Part shown: piece by piece, positions 46,597 through 56,200 of the stretch | How positions within the stretch are numbered: the first letter of the stretch is position 1 | Layout: the number at the start of each line of letters is the position of its first letter | Source: Rhynchopus sp. YZ270_cl-10 | Lineage: Eukaryota; Euglenozoa; Diplonemea; Diplonemida; Diplonemidae | Assembly: GCA_964035575.1 (NCBI GenBank) | Contig: OZ037861.1 | Span: forward strand, 310,001-374,000 | Length of the DNA: 64,000 nt | Direction of reading: 5' to 3' | Notes under the pieces: model-generated | What the model was told of the DNA's origin: nothing | The model's database searches: none | The model's input: the letters and a program-made list of their open reading frames with translations, nothing else | Translations under genes and position numbers: made by a program

Positions 46597-47104
46597 GGAC
46601 GTGGTGTGTTGGTGGGAGGGCAGCACCTCCCCGAGGTGGAGGGTCTCTGGCAGTGTGTCTGCTGCGTCCTCAGGTTCGGAGAAGAAGAGGGACACAGTCT
46701 TGCTCACCGTGGCACAGACTACTACTTGGTGCGAGAGGAGAGCTGCTGAGCAAGACGTTCCACACATTGTGCTATTTTACGCTGTGTGCTGCAAAAAGAA
46801 TCCCCACAAAAACCCATATCTTTTTCATTACAACGTACCTCCCCGCCCAACCCGAGGCACACTTGTCGTACAGTGAGGGAAGGGAACACAACCACCCCCA
46901 CCTGCTGTCTCAATTTCGTGGAACCAGCACTTCTTCCTCTCCCATCCATTCGTTCAAGATACGTTGTTCAGTGGGGTGGGTTTGGCCTCTTGGGTTGCGG
47001 TCTTTGTGAGGCGAGTGTGCGTTCCGTTGGTTGCTACGGCCTGCCTTCTCATGTCTCCAATGGTGTGGTAACGCATGGGGAGTCATGAGATGGGTTTTGG
47101 CTTG

Positions 47105-47390
47105 TGGCTTAGGGACGTCCAGGCACACCGCAGATCGCAAGGCAACAACTCTCCTGAAACACCTCAGACGCGTTCTGCGCGATTAACGTGGCGTAGCTGA
47201 AGCCCATCACGAGCCGGCACCTCTGGCACCATGTCTGGCCTACCTCACGCAGAGGGACACCGCCACCTCCCAGGAAGGGGCAACTGGTGGAAGCATCCAT
47301 GGAGAGCAATGCCGACAGCCCAGCCTGCTTTGTGCGACTCCCTATGAACCGCACCAGAGAAAAGGTGACGGAAGAGACAGCGTACACTAC
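47105..47390 (-). mobile_element. Retroelement fossil, shorter copy
   Basis: Minus-strand segment with the same reverse-transcriptase-like blocks as 30870-31430 but less of the domain. Broken, family not settled, at least as old as the block duplication. Confidence 0.45.
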
Positions 47391-47689
47391 CAAAAGTCTT
47401 CAAGGAGGTTTTTTGAATCAAAAAGAGTGTCTGTGTTACCATCGCACAGCGTAGAAAACGACACAATGTCGAGCAGTACCAACCCGCCTGTCAACGCTGC
47501 CCATTACAGTCGTCTATCGTCTGCAGGTGAGGAGGCTGTCCTCCAAACCCGCAAAGAAGATGTGTGTGAAGGAGCTGCTCCCAGAAAAGGTCAAACGAGA
47601 ACACCGTTTGTCTGCTTGCCAATGTGCTGCTCCCTCACCCCACACACACAACACCAAGAGACAGAGAGACACAAACAAACAAAAGTAAT

Positions 47690-49144
47690 ATGGAACTGAC
47701 GGTTCGTACCTTTGGCAAGAGGCAGTATGCGATTGAGGTGGGTGAGGATGACACAACGGAGAAGTTGCGGGAGAAGGTGGCGTCTGCAACGGGGTTGTGC
47801 GAAGACGACTTTCACATGGAGTTTGGAGGGGAGGAAGTGGAGGACATCACGCAGCTGAGTGCTGGAGACACAGTTGTGCTGACGGAGGCGAAGGCGAAGA
47901 AGTACGAAGCCATTGCAGCACTTCACGCATTGGGTGAGAGAGACATCACAGCAGGAAGGTTGCAGGTGGTGACGGATGCGGAGGTGGCCACCTTGCTGCT
48001 GCAGGCAGAAGTTGCGACTGTGATACCTGTCGACTTCTTCCGATACAGTGCAGTCACGTCCATTGATTTCAGCAACGTATCTGCTGTGGATGTGATTGGG
48101 AAGGGCTTCCTCTGGGAGTGCACAGTTTTGACCGCAGTGGACCTGAGCGGCTTGTCTGCACTCACCAGGATTGAGGATTGTTTTCTATCTTCGTGTTCAG
48201 CTTTGACGACAGTCAATCTCACTGGCTTGCGTGCAGTCACCACAATCGGTGCACGTTTTATGTATGAGTGCCCTGCTTTGACGACTGTCGACCTCAGCAG
48301 CTTCCGGTCAGTCACCACAATAGGTGAATGGTGTCTAGCTTATTGCACAGCACTGACTGCAGTTAACCTAAGCGGCTTGTCTGCACTCACCAGGATTGAG
48401 AATGGTTTCCTATCTTCGTGTCCAGCTTTGACGACAGTGAATCTCACTGGCTTGCGTGCAGTCACCACAATCGGTGCACGTTTTATGTATGAGTGCACTG
48501 CTTTGACAACTGTCGACCTCAGCAGCTTACCGTCAGTCACCACAATAGGTGAATGTTGTCTAGGTCATTGCACAGCTTTGACCGCAGTGGACCTGAGTGG
48601 TTTGTCTGCACTCACCAGGATTGAGGCTGGTTTCCTATCTTCGTGTTCAGCTTTGACGACAGTGAATCTGGCTGGCTTGCGTGCAGTCACCACAATCGGT
48701 GCACGTTTTATGTATCAGTGCACTGCTTTGACGACTGTCGACCTCAGCAGCTTACGGTCAGTCACCACAATTGGTAAATGGTGTCTAGCTTATTGCACAG
48801 CACTGACTGCAGTTAACCTAAGCGGCTTGTCTGCACTCACCAGGATTGAGAATGGTTTCCTATCTTCGTGTCCAGCTTTGACGACAGTGAATCTCACTGG
48901 CTTGCGTGCAGTCACCACAATTGGTCCCCGCTTCATGTATGAATGCACAAACTTGAAGACTGTGCGTGGACTGGGCACGTGTAGCAACGTAGTGCTGTAC
49001 CATGTGGCTTGTCATCGAGCATGGTGTCTGTACATAGCAGCTGCTGTCTGGACGCCTTGGATCGCTTCTTTGCTTTTAGTGTATTCTATGTACCACACAC
49101 ACAATGCAGTGAAAGGGTACCTATCTGTTGTCAGCCTTGACTAA
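47690..49144 (+). CDS. Ubl-LRR protein type B, copy B2
   Basis: 484 residues with the start at the Ubl domain (MELTVRTFGKRQ) as in B1. Ubl domain, linker, about twelve to thirteen LRRs and the same hydrophobic C-terminal segment. It is exactly 75 residues longer than B1: one extra higher-order unit of three LRRs (225 bp), inserted in frame. The upstream mini-ORF (47466) has lost its stop here and overlaps the start of this gene in another frame, which could change translation if it is used. Confidence 0.85.
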   Translation: MELTVRTFGKRQYAIEVGEDDTTEKLREKVASATGLCEDDFHMEFGGEEVEDITQLSAGDTVVLTEAKAKKYEAIAALHALGERDITAGRLQVVTDAEVATLLLQAEVATVIPVDFFRYSAVTSIDFSNVSAVDVIGKGFLWECTVLTAVDLSGLSALTRIEDCFLSSCSALTTVNLTGLRAVTTIGARFMYECPALTTVDLSSFRSVTTIGEWCLAYCTALTAVNLSGLSALTRIENGFLSSCPALTTVNLTGLRAVTTIGARFMYECTALTTVDLSSLPSVTTIGECCLGHCTALTAVDLSGLSALTRIEAGFLSSCSALTTVNLAGLRAVTTIGARFMYQCTALTTVDLSSLRSVTTIGKWCLAYCTALTAVNLSGLSALTRIENGFLSSCPALTTVNLTGLRAVTTIGPRFMYECTNLKTVRGLGTCSNVVLYHVACHRAWCLYIAAAVWTPWIASLLLVYSMYHTHNAVKGYLSVVSLD

Positions 49145-49423
49145 AATCGATACAAGGTGGTATCCGCACGTGAGATATGCATTAGGAGTTGAGACGGAGA
49201 GAAGTACACAGTCGGGGTGAGGACGATACCAACTGCGGACATACGGCGGAAGGTGGCGTCTGCAGCAGCGTTGTGCGAAGACGGCTTTGACATGAGCTTC
49301 GGAGGAAGGTCCTATGCGATGCAACAAACAACAAACGACGAATAGACGGAGAAGGGGGTGTGTTTCATTTGCAAAGATGTGTGAGTTGTGGGTGGGGGAA
49401 CCATTCAAAAAGTAGCAATCTCC

Positions 49424-49463
<40 letters not shown>

Positions 49464-49560
49464 TTTTCAACCAATTTTTTACCCAACCTAAAGTCTTGAA
49501 GGATACATAGTCCAGAGTCGCATACGACTGCTTGCGTTTGTGGGTTTTGATTTGTTTTGC
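49145..49560. other. Intergenic DNA after B2
   Basis: Matches 33193-33530 after B1, including an Ubl-like scrap (GGCGGAAGGTGGCGTCTGCA at about 49246) and a T run expanded to more than 30 bases. Compared with the B1 copy it lacks the following ~495 bases with the mini-ORF and B fragment. Confidence 0.6.
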
Positions 49561-49864
49561 CTGTCGTGTTTAGGTAGTGTGGGCTAGCGAAGAAAGCGGA
49601 AGGTACCTGGGTTTGATTCTTCTCAGCAGTGGTGGGGGGAGGGGTTTTGTCTGTCTGCTCAGAAGGGAACGTCTGTGAAGGGCGCAGGTTCAGGGAGAGG
49701 GGATGGAGAGGAGAGGGATCTGAAGTCGGGGGTTGTGGGTAGGGGAGAGGGGTCCTTCTCCCCACAGTTGTTTGTGGCAAGGTTCTTGAAAACGACTGCA
49801 GGCTTGTTGTTCTCCATAACACACCACCACACACAGAGATCACAACACAAACCACAACAAAGAC

Positions 49865-52505
49865 ATGGACGTGAACATCAAGGGTTTCGACACGAATGAG
49901 CACGTAGTCGAGGTGGGTGCAGATGACACAGTGGAGGGCTTGCGGCGGAAGGTGGCGTCTGCAATGGGGTTGCCTGAAGACGGCTTTTGCATGAGTTTCG
50001 GAGACGAAGTGATGGGAGCAGGAGCGGACATGACGCAGCTGAGTGCTGGTGACACAATCATCCTGACGAAGACAAAGAAGCAAGAAGCCATTGCAGAGCT
50101 TCGTGCGTTGGGTGAGACAGACCTGACGGCACAGAGGTTGGCTCAGGGGGTTTTACCGAGCACCTCCACGAGGTGACCCCGGGCAACGCAGAGGACTGCG
50201 GCAAAGACTCGGAACAAGAAGAAAAAGAAGAACAACATCTGAAGTGCCTCATGGAATACGAGGACCGCTAACTTCGACGACATGGTAGCTTTTTACGTGC
50301 AAGCCGAAGCCTGAACCTAAGACCTCCCTAGCAGGGGGGGCGCGTGATCACTCAGCAGTCAAACAACAACATCTGAAAGACCTCATGGAATACGAGGACC
50401 GCTAACTTCGACGACATGGTAGCTTTTACGTGCAAGCCGAAGCCTGAATCCAAGACCTCCCTAGCAGGGGGGGCGCGTGATCACTCAGCAGTCAAACAAC
50501 AACATCTGAAAGACCTCATGGAATACGAGTACCGCTAACTTCGACGACATGGTAGCTTTTTACGTGCAAGCCGAAGCCTGAACCTAAGACCTCCCTAGTA
50601 GGGGGGGCGCGTGATCACTCAGCAGACAAACTACAACATCAGAAAGACCTCACGGAATACGAGGACCGCTAACTTCGACGACATGGTAGCTTTTTACGTG
50701 CAAGCCGAAGCCTGAACCTAAGACCTCCCTAGTAGGGGGGGCGCGTGATCACTCAGCAGACAAACTACACCATCAGAAAGACCTCACGGAATACGAGGAC
50801 CGCTAACTTCGACGACATGGTAGCTTTTTACGTGCAAGCCGAAGCCTGAACCTAAGACCTCCCTAGTAGGGGGGGCGCGTGATCACTCAGCAGACAAACT
50901 ACACCATCAGAAAGACCTCACGGAATACGAGGACCGCTAACTTCGACTACATGGTAGTTCTTTACGTGCAAGCCGAAACCTGAACCTAAGACCTCCCTAG
51001 TAGGGGGGGCGCGTGATCACTCAGCAGACAAACTACACCATCTGAAAGACCGCATGGAATACGAGGACCGCTAACTTCGACGACATGGTAGCTTTTACGT
51101 GCAAGCCGAAGCCTGAATCCAAGACCTCCCTAGCAGGGGGGGCGCGTGATCACTCAGCAGACAAACTACAACATCAGAAACGATGCCCATGGAATATGAG
51201 GCAATTCTTAGTATTTTACCTTTTTCGTGTATTTCAATCTTGGTCAACGACATTCTTGTTTTTAAAACATTGTTTTTCAGTTACTATAGCGACGCGTAAG
51301 CCCAAATGGCTCTGTTGCTGTTCATTGCTTTTCCTTTTCAAGTTGATACAAGATTTTTTATTTTATTTTAAGTTGGTTCAGCCTCGCGTCAGCCCATTGG
51401 CGCTGTCGCTGAACCCAAACATTTTCCTTTTCTTTGTTCGGTTTTTGGCCCGTGAGACCCAGTGTTACTGCAATACTGGGTTCGCGAGCCTGAAGCCAGG
51501 GGTGGCTGCATTCCTTTTCGGACCGGGGTGCTCCATCCTATTTTTAAAAACGTTTATTTGGCACAGAGGTTGGCTCAGGTGGAGGATCCTGTGGTGGCGT
51601 GTTTGCTTCTGCAGGCGGAGGTTACGACTGCCATTCCGAATAGGTTCTTGTCAAAGACGTCATTAACGAGACTTGATCTCAGTGCTGAGTCCATTGTGAC
51701 TCACATTGGAAAAAGCTTCCTGTTGGACTGCACCTCGTTGACAAGTGTCGACCTGTCTGGGTTGAGCAATGTGACGCAGGTTGGTGAGCAATTTCTTGGG
51801 AACTGCTCCAGCTTAACGACTCTGTATTTATCAGCACTCCGCAATGTGACGCAGGTTGATGGCACCTTTCTTTACGGCTGCAAGAGCTTAACCAACGTCG
51901 ATTTATCTCCACTCAGCAATGTGACGCAGGTCGGTGCGTACTTCCTGAGGAGCTGCATCAGCTTAACAACACTCAATTTATCAGCACTTCGCAATGTGAC
52001 GCAGGTTGATGACTCCTTTCTTTACGGCTGCAAGAGCTTAACCAATGTCGATTTGTCACCACTTCACAATGTGACGCAGGTTGGGAGGTCCTTCCTGTGG
52101 AACTGCACCAGCTTAACAACCCTCAATTTATCAGCACTCAGCAATGTGACGCAGGTTGGTTCGTTCTTCCTGGGGAACTGCAGCAGCTTAACAACCCTTG
52201 ATTTGTCACCACTCCACAATGTGACGCAGGTTGGTGCTGACTTCCTGAAGAACTGCACCGGTTTAACGACTCTGGATTTATCGCCACTGTGCAGGGTTAC
52301 GAATTTTGCGGGTTTTGGGGGTCGTACGGATTTTGCTGCGGGCTGCACTTCGTTGACGAGCATTTACCTTTCTGGCTGCAGCAGTGTTGTGTCCAACGAA
52401 GTGAGGAATGGCCAGCTGAGGCATCTTGTGGTTGAAGCACGTCCGGAACGAAGCAGAGACGAATCCCCCGAGGAAAGCCAGAAGCGACTGAGACACGCAC
52501 AATGA
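49865..52505 (+). pseudogene. Ubl-LRR type A, copy A6, interrupted by a 1.4-kb insertion
   Basis: 49865-50147 encodes the Ubl domain and linker start, as in other type A genes, with the acceptor at 49767. The frame then runs into foreign DNA and stops at 50176 (103 residues). The rest of the gene resumes at 51560 and continues with about ten LRRs and the basic tail to the stop at 52505. The 20 bases GGCACAGAGGTTGGCTCAGG are present at both edges, at 50128-50147 and 51560-51579. Each half is well preserved, so the interruption looks recent. Splicing out the insert is possible in principle, but I see no good donor at the left edge. The truncated Ubl-only product could be made. Confidence 0.8.
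50148..51559. mobile_element. 1.4-kb insertion with seven 134-bp tandem units
   Basis: Flanked by a 20-bp direct repeat of host gene sequence, as expected for a target-site duplication. From about 50240 to 51190 the insert is a tandem array with period 133-135 bp; units contain GAATACGAGGACCGCTAACT, CGACGACATGGTAGC and GGGGGGGCGCGTGATCACTC. The remaining 370 bases are unrelated and T-rich (GTTTATTT at the end). No enzyme is encoded, so it is non-autonomous. A long duplication without terminal inverted repeats fits target-primed retroposition better than a cut-and-paste transposon. Confidence 0.65.
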
Positions 52506-53248
52506 GGACGTGGTGTGTTGGTGGGAGGGCAGCACCTCCCCGAGGTGGAGGGTCTCTGGCAGTGTGTCTGCTGCGTCCTCAGGTTCGGAGAAGAAGAGGG
52601 ACACAGTCTTGCTCACCGTGGCACAGACTACTACTTGGTGCGAGAGGAGAGCTGCTGAGGAAAGACGTTCCAGAGAGGGGCAGGTGGCGAGAGGCGGCAA
52701 GGGAGCACATGGGGTTAATAGTGGGAAGGGAGGGAAAAGGGAAACAGGGTAAGAAGACTGGGAACATTACATCTGGATAGACATCAGAGCATGGCATATG
52801 GGTAGGATGATAGGTTGGAGTTAGGAGTGTGGAAATAGCAATTGTGGAGATCATCCTTGGGTGGCTACACTAATACAACCAAGTTTTCAAAACTGAGTGT
52901 AACAATAAAATGGGTAAAAAAAACAAAAACAGAGAACATAAGAAAGAAACAAAAAGTTGCGTTAATGAAAACAAGGAGAGGAAAGCGGTGACAGTGGTGT
53001 GCATCCTCGGTTCCAAACACACTAGTCCCCTCTTTGGGGGGTTTTTTACCTTTAACCCTTTAGACCCCACATGGACAATATATGTCCAAGAAAATGCAGA
53101 CGAGCACTGCGAAGGGATCTACTCTCCCCCAGGGACTCCCCCCCAACCAACACCCCCACCACAGAAGGGAGGGACAACCAATACACAATACGCCCCACCT
53201 CCCTCCCCCCTCCCCCCCTCCTCCCTTTTTTTTGACCATCTATAAACA

Positions 53249-56200
53249 ATGGGCGAGGACCACAAGAAGAAGGGCATACCCCGCTTCGTCTGCGGACCCT
53301 CTGGTACAAGATATAGCATAGGTGTAACCCTAGGGAAGGGTGGCTTTGGCATTGTCAAGATCGCTACGGATGAGGCCACTGGTGAGAAGTACGCTGCTAA
53401 GGCGGTTGATATGAAGATTGTCATGCGCGAAAATCTTTTGGACTATGTGGACAGAGAGACGAAGCTGGCGGCGCGGCTGAACCACCCGCATATTATCAAA
53501 CTGGTTGAGGTTATTGAGCTGCAGGAGGAATCGCTTCGGCTTTATGTCATGGAGTTGGCACCGAATGGCGAGCTTTTCGACCAAATCGTCGCTGTGTCGC
53601 GGTTTCAAGAAGGCATCGCGAGGCGGTATTTCCAGCAGCTTATCAGCGCGCTCCGCTACTGCCACAACAAAGGGGTGGTCCACAGAGATCTCAAAGCGGA
53701 GAACCTGCTCCTATCAAAAGAAAATAATTTAAAAATCTGCGATTTTGGGCTAAGCCGGTATGCTGGAGAAGAATCTTTTGGGGACCATCCCATAATGTTC
53801 ACTAGCATTGCCGGGTCTTTGGATTACCAGGCGCCGGAGATTGTACGGAATCAAAAATATTTTGGGAAGCCGGCGGATGTTTGGTCTTGCGGGGTGATTC
53901 TGTCGTTTATGCTGTCCGGCTGGCTTCCCTTTCAAGACCATGCAGGAGATGCGGCGACTAAGCGGAGAATCATGGCACGACCCAAACCAGAGTACGTTCT
54001 GCACGACGACGTGTCGCCTCTTGCCCGAGACCTCATTTCTCGTTGTCTTGATCCTGATCCCGATAGCAGAATCACCTCGGAACAAATCGTCTCGCATGAA
54101 TGGTATCGTGTAGGCCTCGACTCAGAGGAGACCGCGCTGAACGACAGTGTCAGCCCCTCCTCACGCCCCCTGGTGCGTGAAGGGGACGAAGGGCTGCTAG
54201 ACGTGGCAGGGTTGAATCTGGACACCATAGAGAAGTCGCTGCTGCATCAGCTCCGGGTCGCGTTTGACTCAATCGATGTGGATCAGTCAGGTATGTTGAA
54301 AGGATGGGTGGGCAGCAAAGCCTGTATGGGGGTTATTTTTTTTTTGGAAAATCGCTGTTTGAGGTCTTCACTTCTGTGTTTGAGCTTTGGTTGGGTGGTG
54401 TTTCCTGTGTGTTTTTTCTTCTTTTTTTTTCTCTCTTTTTTAACCAATTCCGTGGGACATCATGCAGGCACAGCTTAGGTGACGTTCCCGTGAGGCACCA
54501 TCTCCCCCCGAGGATGCTAACTACATCTTTGGGGAATTCAAAAAAAAAAATATACGGAACGTTTTTTTTTTGTTCCTAACACGGTGCTGCCGTTCAACGG
54601 AAAAATACACTGTCCATATTTTTTTATTATCAGATCAGCTGGCCGGATGATAGTCTGATTTTGGTCCACAACGTTAAATTCTCAAATGTTTTACCTCCCC
54701 CTCCCTCCCTCAGGTAAGATCCGCTACGAAGAGCTCCGCGACGTGCTGATCAAACTGAACGGGACGGTGCCGACCCAGGAGGAGGTAAACTCGCTGCTTG
54801 CGTTCTTCGACACCGACAAGAGCGGGTACATCTGCTTTGCTGAGTTTGTGATGGGCTTCGTTGAGAGCAGCGTCGAAACAGGTGAGCAGGGCAACCGCCT
54901 CAAGCTCCACGACCTCCTGGAACAGCTCAAGCAGGAGCTGCCACTCGACCTGCGTGGGCTAGACGCTGACTACGTAGAAAAGCTAAGAGAAGGGTTCCGT
55001 GCAATCGATGAGGACAAATCGGGTATGTTTTTTTTTTGTTTTTTTTTTGGGGGGGTTGAAAAAAAAAAAAAAAGGATTCCGTAAAACCATGGATGTCCAA
55101 AGTACTTGAAGTACTTTTTTTGGATTTTTTATGGTACTTGAAGTACTTGACCCCCCTTTTTTTTCCTCTCAAAATGACAGTCAAGTACTTGAAGATTGAT
55201 CAAGTACTTGACATAAATCAAGTACTTGATACCCTATTTTTTTTTTCTCGTACTTTTTTACTTTTTTACCCTCTGGCAGAGTCTGTCAAGTACTTGTCAG
55301 GGTCCTCAACCTGTCTAAGTTAGGCCTTAACTTAGACAATTTTTTTTTTTTTTGAAAAACGCTTTGTCTAAGTTAGACAAAACCTGGGTTTTGGGTTTTT
55401 GGGTGGTTTGAAAGAGAAGAAGCTTTACTGAAAACAAAAAAAAAAATGAGTTCCCTCAAGACTCCCTCAGTCCTCACCTGCGCGGACCCCATTGTACCCA
55501 CCCACACAAGCCACCTCCTCAGACTAACTACAATTGAACAAACTCATCCGCAAAAATGCCTGCCACTGCCAAGACCTCCAAAGCACAGCCCACCATCGTG
55601 TCCATGTTCAAGAAGGGAGCTGTTGCGGCACCTGTGGTACGTGTGGTGGAACCCAACAAAGGGGATACGCACTACGACCTGTGGTCTTCAGGCAAGTACA
55701 AGTCCATCCCCGATGGTCCGACACCCCGGCTCGCTTCCCTTCACCTTTTTCTTGTGGCGGAGGGGACGGTGAGGGGGTTTAAAAACCACCAGAACGACAC
55801 CAACAAGGTGCTCAAACTCTGGTTGAAGGAGTTTGATCGCGCCAAACTGGCGGACGACGACAGGGAGGGGAGCAAGCGGAAGACGATCCTGACGATCGTT
55901 GCGGAGGCGCATGAGTTCGCCATGAACGAAGCAGAGAAGGGGGGAGACAGCGATGCCTCTGCCGTGTCTGTGCAGAGCCAGGTGTCGCAAGGCAAGAAGG
56001 TGAAGAAACGTGTGGTGATGATGGCTCCACAGGTGAGTGCTGTTAAGTACGTGGATTCAACGTCCGAAGAAGAGGAGGAGGAGCAATGTGTGCCAGTGAG
56101 ACGCAACGCAGCATCCGAGCAACCCGAGGCAGCAATGGAAATCGATGATGTCGACGAGTACTCTTCTGACGGCGATGTTGTCTTCTTAGGTCCCACGCAC

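Noticed and set aside
49121-50083. 320-codon minus-strand frame
   Set aside because: It crosses the end of B2, a T run and the start of A6 in antisense; made of repeat DNA.
50148-50160. GGGGTTTT considered as a telomere-like repeat at the insertion edge
   Set aside because: Single occurrence, no array.
50240-51190. Regular repeats considered as a CRISPR array
   Set aside because: Units are 134 bp and contiguous, without unique spacers, in eukaryotic DNA.
51085-51559. Hydrophobic frame inside the A6 insertion
   Set aside because: It runs from a tandem unit into T-rich DNA and then into the LRR gene; no start context or conservation.
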